Positions 9,755 to 18,250 of a stretch of 64,000 nucleotides of DNA are shown piece after piece; position 1 is the stretch's first letter, and every line of letters begins with the position of its first letter. The notes below the pieces were generated by a model. The model saw only the letters and a list, made by a program, of their open reading frames with translations, had not been told where the DNA came from and ran no database searches. Made by a program: the position numbers and the translations under genes. Source of the stretch: Arcicella lustrica (GTDB taxonomy: Bacteria > Bacteroidota > Bacteroidia > Cytophagales > Spirosomataceae); NCBI RefSeq assembly GCF_034930985.1, contig NZ_JAYGIM010000013.1, forward strand, positions 124,001 through 188,000. Direction: 5' to 3'.

Positions 9755-9798
9755 AAAAGGCTCATTTATTTACAATTTTGTAAGTAGATGAGCCTTTT
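9755..9798 (+). terminator. Terminator-like hairpin downstream of the esterase gene
   Basis: The perfect 11-bp arms AAAAGGCTCAT and ATGAGCCTTTT are extended by further pairing (TTTACA/GTAAGT) around a short loop, with T residues after the 3' arm. It is about 115 nt downstream of the stop. Confidence 0.8.
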
Positions 9799-9920
9799 AT
9801 TTGTTTTTATACTTTAGTTTTTTCTCAAATCAATTTTATTGATTTTGAGAATATTATCAAAGGTATGATACTTCAATAAAGCATTTTTTTTTGTTGAATA
9901 TCTTATATTTTTAATAATCT

Positions 9921-9948
9921 TTGACATTAGCATTTATTGGTATATTTG
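9921..9948 (+). promoter_or_regulatory. Promoter of glpD
   Basis: TTG at 9921-9923, a 17-nt spacer and TATATTTG at 9941-9948 fit the Bacteroidota promoter (TTG ... TAnnTTTG). This is the best-formed promoter in the window, and it lies 25 nt before the glpD start codon. Confidence 0.7.
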
Positions 9949-9973
9949 TGAATCATCAGGTAACAATTCCATT

Positions 9974-11539
9974 ATGAATCGTAAAGAACAGTTAAGAAAA
10001 ATTTCGATTACAGAACAATTTGATTTATGTATTATCGGTGGAGGAGCAACGGGAGCAGGTATTGCGCTGGATGCAAGCCTGAGAGGATTAAAAGTATTAT
10101 TAATTGACAAATATGATTTTGCTGGACAAACCACTTCAAAGTCCACCAAACTGATTCACGGAGGCGTTCGTTACTTGGAGCAAGCTGTTAAAAAATTGGA
10201 TTGGGAACAATACAAAATGGTACAGAAAAGTTTGCATGAAAGAGATACGCTGATAAAAAACGCTCCACACCTTACTCGTCCATTAGCTTTATTAACGCCT
10301 TGTTATACTTGGATAGAAGGCATTTATTTAACTATCGGACTAAAACTTTATGAATGGATTGCGGGAAATCATGGCATTGGAGCAAGTAAATGGCTATCTC
10401 GCAAAGAAGCCTTGAAAACAATTCCTGAATTAAAGAAAGAAAACCTTACTTCGGCAGTGTTATATTATGATGGGCAATTGGATGATGCTCGTTACTGTTT
10501 GGCAATACTTCAAAAAGCAGAAACTTTAGGGGCAACAATCTTGAATTATGCCGAAGCCATTCGCTTTGAAAAAGATAATCTTGGAAAATTGACGGAGCTT
10601 CATTTCAAGGATACTTTAAATGGTGAGACTTTCACTGTTCAATCAAAAGTATTTATCAATGCTACAGGACCATTTGCTGACCATGTTCGTAAAATGGCAA
10701 ATCCAAAATTAAAACCAAGAATGAAAGTAAGTCGTGGAGCGCACATTGTTCTCCCAGCTTCTTTGATGAAGAATGAAACCGCCATTTTAGTCCCAAAAAC
10801 AGATGATGGTAGAGTACTCTTTATCATTCCTTGGCAAGACCACCTTTTGGTAGGAACAACCGATGAGGAAGATAAACTTTCTGAAAATCCAGATTTAGAG
10901 CAATATGAAATACCTTATTTATTAAGCTACGTAAATCGTTATTTAGAAAAAGAAGTAAGTCCATCAGAAATTACCAGTGGTTTTGCAGGACAAAGACCAT
11001 TGTTGGGAAAGGCCGAAAAGAGTTCAGATACTAAATCACTCGTCCGTGACCATGAAGTAGAAATTGATAAAAACAGTCAATTAGTCAGCATTATGGGCGG
11101 AAAATGGACGACTTACCGATTAATGGCAAAAGATACCATCGACCAAATTTATGAACATCTTTGGCAACAAGAACCTGTTACTTGTACTTCAGATCATCAA
11201 TTGTTGCATGGAGCCGAAGATTATCGTTTTGAAGATTGGGAAAAGCTTTCAGCACAATATCAAGTATCGCCAGCAATTGCGCAGCATTTGATGAAAAAAT
11301 ACGGTGTATTCGCTGAAAAAGTATTAAAACTAACCGACAATCAACCAGAATTAAAAGCATTAATTCATCCCAATCATCCATTTATCAAAGCAGAAATTGT
11401 CTATGTGATTCAAGAAGAAATGGCAATGACCAGTAAAGATATTCTGGATAGAAGATTAGGATTGGCATTGAGAGATGCCAAAGTGGCGAAAGATTCGGAG
11501 GAAATGGTAGAAAGTTATTTAGTACAATTTAGTAGATAA
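9974..11539 (+). CDS. glpD: Glycerol-3-phosphate dehydrogenase (FAD-dependent)
   Basis: Oxidises sn-glycerol-3-phosphate to dihydroxyacetone phosphate at the inner face of the cytoplasmic membrane and passes electrons to quinone. The 521 aa are typical. The FAD-binding Rossmann motif (CIIGGGATGAGIALDASLRG) sits at residues 18-38, followed by TTSKSTKLIHGGVRYLEQ, a hallmark of GlpD/GlpA enzymes. The GTTDEED and GGKWTTYRLMA motifs in the second half complete the DAO fold, and the C-terminal helical domain (from about residue 390) is the DAO_C part. The glycerol kinase gene lies separately at 24.6 kb on the same strand. No glycerol facilitator gene is visible nearby. Confidence 0.96.
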   Translation: MNRKEQLRKISITEQFDLCIIGGGATGAGIALDASLRGLKVLLIDKYDFAGQTTSKSTKLIHGGVRYLEQAVKKLDWEQYKMVQKSLHERDTLIKNAPHLTRPLALLTPCYTWIEGIYLTIGLKLYEWIAGNHGIGASKWLSRKEALKTIPELKKENLTSAVLYYDGQLDDARYCLAILQKAETLGATILNYAEAIRFEKDNLGKLTELHFKDTLNGETFTVQSKVFINATGPFADHVRKMANPKLKPRMKVSRGAHIVLPASLMKNETAILVPKTDDGRVLFIIPWQDHLLVGTTDEEDKLSENPDLEQYEIPYLLSYVNRYLEKEVSPSEITSGFAGQRPLLGKAEKSSDTKSLVRDHEVEIDKNSQLVSIMGGKWTTYRLMAKDTIDQIYEHLWQQEPVTCTSDHQLLHGAEDYRFEDWEKLSAQYQVSPAIAQHLMKKYGVFAEKVLKLTDNQPELKALIHPNHPFIKAEIVYVIQEEMAMTSKDILDRRLGLALRDAKVAKDSEEMVESYLVQFSR

Positions 11540-11552
11540 GTGGCAAAAAAAT

Positions 11553-11597
11553 ATTTCATTTCTATTGAGTGAATAATTCGCTCAATAGAAATGAAAT
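11553..11597. terminator. Bidirectional terminator between glpD and the ABC-F gene
   Basis: A perfect 17-bp inverted repeat (11553-11569 with 11581-11597) with an 11-nt loop lies between two convergent genes. A-runs on the left and A/T-rich sequence on the right allow termination in both directions. Confidence 0.85.
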
Positions 11598-11612
11598 AAA
11601 TAACATTTCAAA

Positions 11613-13493
11613 TTACTCTGAAAGATCTAACCAACGTAATTCTTTTTCGTCAAGTTCGTTGGTGGTTTCTTCGATTTGCTTTGCCCAAGCTGTCAAATCT
11701 TCGTAGCTACCGCCATTATTGAGTCTTTCAGTAAGTTCTGCCTTTTTCTTTTCTAATTTTTCAATGGCTTTTCCTAAATCATCATACTCTTTTTGTTCTT
11801 TGAAAGAAAGCTTTCTTTTCGTCGTTGAAATCTGAACAGAAGGTTCTAATTTATGATTATTCGTAGAAACTGGTTCGCTTTTCACTTTCGGTTTTTCGCC
11901 TAAAGTAATTTCATTTTCTTCCAACCATTCTCTGTAATCGGTATAGTTTCCGGGGAAATCTCTGATTTGTCCATCGCCTTCAAAAACAAAAAGGTGTTCA
12001 ACCAATTTATCCATAAAGTAACGGTCGTGAGAAACCAACAATAAACAACCACCAAAAGCAATCAAGAAATCTTCTAAGATATTCAACGTCTGAATATCAA
12101 GGTCATTGGTAGGTTCATCAAGAATCAAAAAGTTTGGGTTTTTGATGAGTACTTTCATCAATTGCAAACGTCTTTTTTCTCCCCCTGATAATTTATCAAC
12201 CGCCGCATATTGTACTTTCGGTTCAAACTTAAAGTGCGTTAAAAACTGACTTGCTGAAATAGTTTCGCCCGTTCCGACCGTAACAACCTCAGCAATATCT
12301 TTGATAACATCAATTACTTTATCGCCCGGTTTGAAATCCAAATCACCTTGTGTATAGTAACCGTACACAACGGTTTCGCCCGTAGTAATACTTCCAGAAT
12401 CTGGTTGTAAATTTTGGGTAATCATATTCAAGAAAGTAGATTTCCCAATACCATTTTTTCCGATAATTCCGATACGGTCTTTGCGTTGAAAAATGTATGA
12501 AAAGTCTTCTACAATTTTTTGATTTCCGAAACCTTTATTCAATCCTTCAATTTCCAAAATCTTACTTCCTTGACGAGACATTTTTACGTTCAAGGTTACT
12601 TTAGAATCATCTTTAGTTTGCGAAGCCTTTTCTTTCAGTTCATGAAAAGCATCAATTCTGTACTGAGCTTTCGTGCCACGAGCTTTTGGCTGGCGACGCA
12701 TCCATTCCAATTCTGTACGTAAAGTATTCTTTGCTTTATCAATACTTGCAGCTTCCGAAGCCTCACGTTCTGCCTTTTTCTCCAAGAAATAACTATAGTT
12801 TCCACGATACGGATAAATCGTTCCGTTATCTAATTCAGCAATGTTATTACAAACTCTATCCAAGAAATAACGATCGTGCGTTACCAAAAGCAAAGTAATA
12901 TTTTGTGCAGAAAGCGTTTGTTCCAGCCATTCGATAGTTTCCAAATCCAAGTGGTTGGTAGGCTCATCGAAAATCATTAAATCTGGTTCTTCGATTAATA
13001 CTTTTGCCATTGCCACACGCTTGCGTTGCCCACCAGAAAGTTGAGAAATTTTGCGTTCAAAATCATGAATTCCCAATTTTCCCAAAACCTGTTTTACTCT
13101 ACTTTCATAATCCCAAGCATCGTGTTTGTCCATCATTTCCAAAGCGTCCGACAGTAAATCAGAATCTTCTGGATTTTCCATTGCCCTTTCATACATTTTC
13201 AAGGCTTGGTTAGCTGGAGAATCACCTGTAAAAAGTGTATCCATAACGCTAAGGTTTTCGTCAAAATCAGGGTTTTGGAAAAGATACCCAACCGAAATGC
13301 CTTTGCGGATACTTACTGTACCTTCGTCAGAAGGAATCAAACCTGCTAAAATGTTCATTAAAGTAGTTTTACCCGCACCATTTTGTCCGACTAACGCTAC
13401 TTTATCTCCCTTCGAGATACCAAAATTTATGTTACGAAATAACCAACGTTCGCTGTAGTTTTTCGAGATATTTTCTGCTGATAAATAATTCAT
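11613..13493 (-). CDS. uup: ABC-F family ATPase, Uup-like
   Basis: Soluble tandem-ATPase ABC-F protein of 626 aa, acting on ribosomes or, in the Uup subgroup, on branched DNA and translation. The first ABC domain has GQNGAGKTT, LSGGQRKR and FDEPTNHLD. The second has GKNGIGKST, LSGGEKRR and LDEPTNDLD. Between them is the ABC-F linker region. The C-terminus (about the last 75 residues) is the charged coiled coil typical of Uup. I choose ATG 13493 (MNYLSAENISK), not the frame extension to 13547, because the ABC fold begins immediately after it and a TACCTTTG promoter element lies inside the extension. The gene would then be almost leaderless. The exact Uup assignment is inferred from the C-terminal domain. 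Confidence 0.92.
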   Translation of the reverse strand: MNYLSAENISKNYSERWLFRNINFGISKGDKVALVGQNGAGKTTLMNILAGLIPSDEGTVSIRKGISVGYLFQNPDFDENLSVMDTLFTGDSPANQALKMYERAMENPEDSDLLSDALEMMDKHDAWDYESRVKQVLGKLGIHDFERKISQLSGGQRKRVAMAKVLIEEPDLMIFDEPTNHLDLETIEWLEQTLSAQNITLLLVTHDRYFLDRVCNNIAELDNGTIYPYRGNYSYFLEKKAEREASEAASIDKAKNTLRTELEWMRRQPKARGTKAQYRIDAFHELKEKASQTKDDSKVTLNVKMSRQGSKILEIEGLNKGFGNQKIVEDFSYIFQRKDRIGIIGKNGIGKSTFLNMITQNLQPDSGSITTGETVVYGYYTQGDLDFKPGDKVIDVIKDIAEVVTVGTGETISASQFLTHFKFEPKVQYAAVDKLSGGEKRRLQLMKVLIKNPNFLILDEPTNDLDIQTLNILEDFLIAFGGCLLLVSHDRYFMDKLVEHLFVFEGDGQIRDFPGNYTDYREWLEENEITLGEKPKVKSEPVSTNNHKLEPSVQISTTKRKLSFKEQKEYDDLGKAIEKLEKKKAELTERLNNGGSYEDLTAWAKQIEETTNELDEKELRWLDLSE

Positions 13494-13497
13494 AGCA

Positions 13498-13505
13498 CAA
13501 AGGTA
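13498..13505 (-). promoter_or_regulatory. -7 promoter element of the ABC-F gene
   Basis: The minus strand reads TACCTTTG, matching TAnnTTTG, and ends 4 nt before ATG 13493. The geometry is identical to that of uvrA. Confidence 0.5.
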
Positions 13506-13716
13506 GGAAGTAAAGCTGTAAAAGGGTAGATAGTTGGGAGAATTCAACTTAGGGAAATAGCATACTTTACATTACTCCCTCCTATCAAGTCAATTCTCCA
13601 TTGAACACATAAACTTTTTTTTGGAAACAAGTCAAATTATTTTTGGGTTTACGACTTATCTGAATTTTGATTAATCTTGTAAGTTGTAAGCGTTAAAAAA
13701 CCAAAACTTAAAACTC

Positions 13717-15492
13717 ATGTTACAATTTCTTAAATATGTTTTAGCTACTATTGTTGGGTTAATTGTTTTCTCCATCGTTAGCTTTATCCTTGTTATTGGT
13801 ATTGCAGCGGCTGTGGGTGCTTCTCAAGAAGACATAACTCTTAAAGATAACTCTGTCTTAAAATTAGACCTCAATCATGCCATCGAAGAAAATGTAAGTG
13901 ATGAAGAAAATCCTTTCAAAGATTTAGGTGGTCCATTCATGGATAATAATGAAAGTATCGGAATGGTACAAATCAGAGAAGCCCTAAAACGTGCCGCTGC
14001 TGATAGTCATATCAAAGGCATTTACTTACAAGCACATTATCCTCAAGCTGGCTACGCTCAACTTGAAGAAATCCGTAATGCACTTTTAGCTTTCAAAAAA
14101 TCTGGGAAATTCATTTATAGTTACGGTGAATCTTTTACGGAAAAAGGATATTATGTTTCATCTGTTTCTGATAAAATCTATTTGAATCCAGCTGGCGGAA
14201 TGGATTTCAACGGAATCAGTGCAGAAGTAAGTTTCTACAAAGGTGCTTTGGATAAATTAGACATCAAGCCAGTCGTTTTCAGAGTAGGCGAATACAAATC
14301 TGCTGTTGAACCTTATCTCCGTGAAAACATGAGTGATGCCAACAAAGCACAATACTCTTCTTTGTTAAATAGCATCAACGACCATATTTTCGGACAAATC
14401 GCTGCTTCTCGTGATATTACTGTGGCTGAATTGAAAAAAGTAGCAGATGAATTAATCGCTTATAAACCTAAAGGTGCTTTAGCGGCAAAATTGGTAACGG
14501 ATGTTGGTTATTACGATGAATTTGAAGCCGATTTCAAAAAGAAATTAAAGAAAGAATCTGAAGATAAAATTGATTTTGTAAGTCTTGCTAAATTCTTAAA
14601 AGCTGAATCTGCGATTCCTTTCAACGATACACAAAATAAAATTGCGGTAGTTGTTGGTGAAGGTGCTATTATTGGTTCAAAAGCTGATAAAGGAAATATT
14701 GGTTCGGATGATTGGGTTGCTGAATTGCGTAAAGCTCGTGATGATAAAAAAGTAAAAGCTATTGTATTAAGAATTGATAGTCCGGGAGGCTCTTCATTGG
14801 CTTCTGATGTGATGTGGAGAGAAGTAGAATTAGCGAGAAAAGTAAAACCAGTAATCGCTTCAATGGCTGATTATGCAGCTTCAGGCGGTTATTATATGGC
14901 GATGGCTGCTGATACAATTGTGGCAGAACCAACAACGATTACGGGTTCAATCGGAATTTTTGCGCAGTTTTTCAACTTTGAGAATTTCTTGAAAAACAAA
15001 TTGGGAATCACTAATGACCGTGTAAATACCAACGCTCACTCTGATTTTCCAACTGTTACTCGTGAAATGACTGATTTTGAAAAAGATTGGTTTCAAAGAA
15101 GTGTAGATGCAGGTTATGAAACCTTTACTTCTAAAGCGGCAAAAGGACGAAAAATGAGTATCGAAAAACTGAAATCATTAGCTGGCGGACACGTTTGGTC
15201 GGGTATCGAAGCGAAATCAAATGGATTAGTGGATGTGTTAGGTGGTTTAGAAGATGCTATTAAAATTGCGGCTAAAAAGGCGAAATTGAAAGAAGGTGAC
15301 TATAAAGCAAAATTTTATCCTCAGCCAAAATCTTTCTTTGAAGAGATTTTCGACAAAAAAGAGGATGCTGTTCAAGCTAAAATTATGAAAGCTCAATTTG
15401 GTGAATTAGCTCCTTACGTAAAACAAATTCAAGATTTGAAAGCTCGTGAAGGCTTAATGACTTTAATGCCAGAAGTAATTGAGTTTAAGTAA
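13717..15492 (+). CDS. sppA: Signal peptide peptidase SppA, 67 kDa type
   Basis: Membrane-anchored serine protease of family S49 that degrades cleaved signal peptides. The 591 aa correspond to the long, duplicated form (E. coli SppA type). An N-terminal transmembrane helix covers residues 8-34. The catalytic lysine is K194 in VGEYKSAVEPY of the first repeat. The nucleophile is S389 in ADYAASGGYYMA of the second repeat, preceded by RIDSPGGSS. Both catalytic residues are therefore present in the split arrangement known for this subfamily. The active site should face the periplasm. A strong hairpin terminator follows. Confidence 0.95.
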   Translation: MLQFLKYVLATIVGLIVFSIVSFILVIGIAAAVGASQEDITLKDNSVLKLDLNHAIEENVSDEENPFKDLGGPFMDNNESIGMVQIREALKRAAADSHIKGIYLQAHYPQAGYAQLEEIRNALLAFKKSGKFIYSYGESFTEKGYYVSSVSDKIYLNPAGGMDFNGISAEVSFYKGALDKLDIKPVVFRVGEYKSAVEPYLRENMSDANKAQYSSLLNSINDHIFGQIAASRDITVAELKKVADELIAYKPKGALAAKLVTDVGYYDEFEADFKKKLKKESEDKIDFVSLAKFLKAESAIPFNDTQNKIAVVVGEGAIIGSKADKGNIGSDDWVAELRKARDDKKVKAIVLRIDSPGGSSLASDVMWREVELARKVKPVIASMADYAASGGYYMAMAADTIVAEPTTITGSIGIFAQFFNFENFLKNKLGITNDRVNTNAHSDFPTVTREMTDFEKDWFQRSVDAGYETFTSKAAKGRKMSIEKLKSLAGGHVWSGIEAKSNGLVDVLGGLEDAIKIAAKKAKLKEGDYKAKFYPQPKSFFEEIFDKKEDAVQAKIMKAQFGELAPYVKQIQDLKAREGLMTLMPEVIEFK

Positions 15493-15510
15493 TTGCAGGC
15501 AACAATAATA

Positions 15511-15566
15511 ATTTCAGCGTAAATTTATAGGGAATATTTCCCGTAGATTTACGCTGAAATATTTTC
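15511..15566 (+). terminator. Terminator of sppA
   Basis: The perfect 14-bp arms 15511-15524 and 15547-15560 contain a second inner pairing (GGGAA/TTCCC). T residues follow the 3' arm. Confidence 0.8.
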
Positions 15567-15637
15567 CAGACAACCCAAATTGTTATTTACGGATTAAAAG
15601 AAAATCTTTGAATAAATAATCAAAAAAGCTTGATGAA

Positions 15638-16135
15638 ATGAAAAAACTGATACTCTTTTTTGGAATTGCCTTATTGTTATCTTCTTGTGCGAAAGAATCT
15701 ACGATTTTTGTAGTGCGTCATGCCGAGAAAGATTTAGTATATAAAGGTGATGACCATTTTCGTCCTTTAAATACTGCTGGACATCAACGAGCAGGAGTTT
15801 TAGCCAAGCGATTAGCTAATGAAAAAATAGCTAAAATTTACGCTACAGAATACTTAAGAGTACAACAAACTGGAGATTCTTTAAGAATCAATCAAAAAAT
15901 AGATACGGCTATTTACAGTGCTAAAACTGCTTACTTTTTCGATAAAATCAAGCAGGATAACATGCAAGGTAAAAACATTTTAATCATCGGACATTCTAAT
16001 ACTGTCCCAGAAGTTATTCGATTTTTAGGCGTGAAATTTGATTTAAAAATCATTCCTGATACAGAATACGACAATCTTTATCTTGTAAAAATGAAAGGTA
16101 AAAAAGTAATTGATTTCAAGGCTGAAAAGTTCTAA
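15638..16135 (+). CDS. Lipoprotein of the histidine phosphatase superfamily
   Basis: A 165-aa phosphoglycerate-mutase-like (SixA-type) protein carrying an SPII signal: hydrophobic residues 3-16 and a lipobox LLSSC with lipidated C17. The phosphohistidine motif is FVVRHAEKD (RH at the start of the mature domain). A second His is in IIGHSNTVPEV, and the supporting Arg may lie in the RPLNTAGHQRAG segment. These are the expected catalytic residues, so it is probably active as an envelope phosphatase. Substrate is unknown. It ends overlapping by 4 nt with the convergent barrel-protein gene. Confidence 0.85.
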   Translation: MKKLILFFGIALLLSSCAKESTIFVVRHAEKDLVYKGDDHFRPLNTAGHQRAGVLAKRLANEKIAKIYATEYLRVQQTGDSLRINQKIDTAIYSAKTAYFFDKIKQDNMQGKNILIIGHSNTVPEVIRFLGVKFDLKIIPDTEYDNLYLVKMKGKKVIDFKAEKF

Positions 16136-16896
16136 AACTTCAAGCCTAAATCAAGTAAGATTAAACCATTTTTCGTGATTAAATCTTTATACGCTTTGGT
16201 ATTATTGATTTCTGTGAGTCCTCTTTGATATTGTATGCCAAAAATAAAAGAATCATCTCCTCCGCTAATTCTTTTTTCAAATCCTAAACCTAATAATAAA
16301 CCAACATCGCCCATGTTAAATATACTGGGCTGGTTACCTACTCTTTGACTATATTGAAAAAGTGGATTACTCGCTTTGTCGATTGGTTTTTCTGCGATTT
16401 TCAAATCAAATATTCCACCGAATTGCAAGTACACAGGCGTATCTGAAAAAACACCATCACTAAAAATCTTTAGCGTTACAGGTACTTGTAAGTATTGTAA
16501 ATTGAAAGCGGCTTTGTTGCCAACACGTTCATCAGTACTGAGCTGATACTCCGTAAACAAATCATTATTATAAAAATTATTCCCTACCGAATAGCTTTCG
16601 CCTTTAACGGTGTACCATAAACCTGTGCTAAAAGCGTATTTCTCGGCAAAGTAAAAATCAATGATTGGGCCTAAGCTCATTTTCAAGTTAATGCCCGAAG
16701 CATCTAAGTCTCTGAAATCTTTAGAAGTTTCTACTTCATTGAGCGTAATATTCGGGGAAAACTTGAAGCCAATTTTTAATTTATACAAACCACTACGGTA
16801 GCCACTGCTGTATCTGGAACCATATCCATAATTCTGAGAATAGACACTGGATGCCATCAACAGAATAAAAAGGACTAAGAATGCGTTTTTCTTCAT
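16132..16896 (-). CDS. Outer-membrane beta-barrel protein (PorT-like)
   Basis: A 254-aa protein with signal peptide (residues 1-20, LVLFILLMASSVYS, cleavage before Gln). The mature protein starts with a Tyr/Gly/Ser/Arg-rich stretch (YGYGSRYSSGYRSG) and continues with amphipathic strands typical of the OMP_b-brl families (LKIGFKFSPNITL, FYFAEKYAFSTGLWYTVKG, LQYLQVPVTLKIF, GLLLGLGFEKRI). It ends in LKF, a usable BAM recognition signal. The pattern LQYLQVPVTLK is common in PorT-like barrels. Specific function unknown. It is divergent from gldB, with 75 nt between start codons if gldB starts at 16972. Confidence 0.82.
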   Translation of the reverse strand: MKKNAFLVLFILLMASSVYSQNYGYGSRYSSGYRSGLYKLKIGFKFSPNITLNEVETSKDFRDLDASGINLKMSLGPIIDFYFAEKYAFSTGLWYTVKGESYSVGNNFYNNDLFTEYQLSTDERVGNKAAFNLQYLQVPVTLKIFSDGVFSDTPVYLQFGGIFDLKIAEKPIDKASNPLFQYSQRVGNQPSIFNMGDVGLLLGLGFEKRISGGDDSFIFGIQYQRGLTEINNTKAYKDLITKNGLILLDLGLKF

Positions 16897-16971
16897 AATT
16901 TTGTATTGTTAAATAAGTTGTTTCCCATTAAAACACGGCTGACTGCGGTAAAACTATTAATCCAAAAGCTT

Positions 16972-18006
16972 ATGCTTCTAAAATTAAAAATATATTGTAT
17001 CTCCATTTTCATCTTAAGTCTGGCTTTTGCTTGTTCTTCTGAAGGAAATGAAGCTTCTAACCCTGATGTAAGTAAGGTACAAGTAAATGTTACTATTCAA
17101 CGACTTGACAAAGAATTACTTGCATGCAAAGACAAAAATCAGCTCATAAATTTTTTCAATACACACAAAAGCTTCACCAGTACTTATTTTCAGGTTTTAC
17201 CCCAAGACTTTGAGAAATTAGCGGAAAGATTATTGCCAGTTATTACCAATCAAGCTTTTCAAGATTTTTATAAACAGTCTCAAGAACCAGCTTTTTTCGG
17301 AAATACTCAGCTCGAAGATGATTTCAAAGAAGCTTTTCAGCATCTCAAATATTACTACCCAGACTTTAAAGAGCCTAAAATTATTACAATTTTTACAGGT
17401 TTTTTTGCTCAAGATGTACTAAGTAGTCCTGAATTAATGATTTCGGACTCATTAATTATTATTGGACTAGATTATTTCATGGGAAAGAAGGGCAAATTCC
17501 TGCCAGACATCTACGATTATCAATTAAGGAAAGCCGCACCCAATGCCATTGTGCCACAAGCTGTACTTTTACTTTCTGCCAAATACAATGCAACCAAACC
17601 TTCTGAAAAATCGTTATTGGCTGATATGGTTTGGTATGGTAAAAGTTATGTTTTCGGTCATACAATGATGCCCTCTAAAGCAGATAGTTTGTTTATTGGT
17701 TATTCTGACTTACAATTGACTGACTGCTATACCTTTCAAAAAGATATTTGGGCGCATTTTATTGATAATAAATTACTCTATACCAACGATGCTCCCATCA
17801 AAGCAAAGTATATCATGGAAAGACCAGTAACGGCAGAAATTGGAGCATCTTGCCCAGGAGCTATTGGTCGTTGGTTAGGTTGGCGAATTGTTGGAAAGTA
17901 CTTTGATGAAAACGAAAAACTGACGATTCAAGAATTAATGAAGCAAACAGATGCTCAGAAAATTTTTGAACAATCAAATTATAAAGGATTACCTGACGAA
18001 GAATGA
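16972..18006 (+). CDS. gldB: Gliding motility-associated lipoprotein GldB
   Basis: Envelope lipoprotein needed for gliding in flavobacteria; its biochemical role is unknown. With the start at ATG 16972 the protein is 344 aa with signal peptide and lipobox LAFAC directly following a hydrophobic segment. The longer frame from 16906 would add 22 residues before the signal and would leave only 9 nt to the divergent gene, so I reject it. Family features are the FDK-like start of the mature domain (IQRLDKELL), a YYPDF strand, and the C-terminal CPGAIGRWLGWRIVGKYF, close to the conserved GldB ending. No other gld gene is adjacent, so motility itself cannot be concluded from this window. Confidence 0.82.
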   Translation: MLLKLKIYCISIFILSLAFACSSEGNEASNPDVSKVQVNVTIQRLDKELLACKDKNQLINFFNTHKSFTSTYFQVLPQDFEKLAERLLPVITNQAFQDFYKQSQEPAFFGNTQLEDDFKEAFQHLKYYYPDFKEPKIITIFTGFFAQDVLSSPELMISDSLIIIGLDYFMGKKGKFLPDIYDYQLRKAAPNAIVPQAVLLLSAKYNATKPSEKSLLADMVWYGKSYVFGHTMMPSKADSLFIGYSDLQLTDCYTFQKDIWAHFIDNKLLYTNDAPIKAKYIMERPVTAEIGASCPGAIGRWLGWRIVGKYFDENEKLTIQELMKQTDAQKIFEQSNYKGLPDEE

Positions 18007-18064
18007 TGTTCGAATTGGGATTGAGGATTTCGGATTGGGGATTTTTTACAAGCCGTAGTTTTTT

Positions 18065-18129
18065 AAACCTATAAGGATTTACATAATTATCTATTAATGA
18101 GAGATTTATTCTCAAATCCTTATAGGTTT
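18065..18129. repeat. 65-bp palindromic element, family D, copy 1
   Basis: The perfect 16-bp arms AAACCTATAAGGATTT (18065-18080) and its complement (18114-18129) flank a 33-nt AT-rich centre containing ATAATTATCT. A second copy of the same length lies at 27293-27357. The element sits between gldB and the ABC exporter gene. Confidence 0.75.
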
Positions 18130-18156
18130 TACAAAACAAATAGAAAACACATACCA

Positions 18157-18230
18157 TTTAGCCTATGGCGTAGAGCCTAAAGCAAGTAAATACATTTGAC
18201 TCAAAGCTGAAAGCCGATGGCTGAAGGCTA
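18157..18230. repeat. Word-like repeat, family A (AGCCGATGGCTGAAGGC type)
   Basis: Degenerate units such as GCCTATGGCGTAGAGCCT and GCTGAAAGCCGATGGCTGAAGGCT lie directly upstream of the ABC exporter gene. Related units occur at 33.5, 44.05, 46.9 and 47.6 kb. Confidence 0.55.
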
Positions 18231-18250
18231 ATTAATAATTAAACCCAATA

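Larger units (their letters stand above)
9640..9973. other. Non-coding gap between the esterase gene and glpD
   Basis: This 334-bp AT-rich stretch contains the esterase terminator at 9755-9798 and the glpD promoter at 9921-9948. I see no reading frame with gene-like features and no riboswitch. Confidence 0.7.

Noticed and set aside
13494..13547. N-terminal 18-residue extension of the ABC-F protein
   Set aside because: The extension lies before the conserved fold and covers the promoter element TACCTTTG.
16906..16971. Longer start of gldB
   Set aside because: It puts 22 residues before the lipoprotein signal and leaves 9 nt to the divergent gene.
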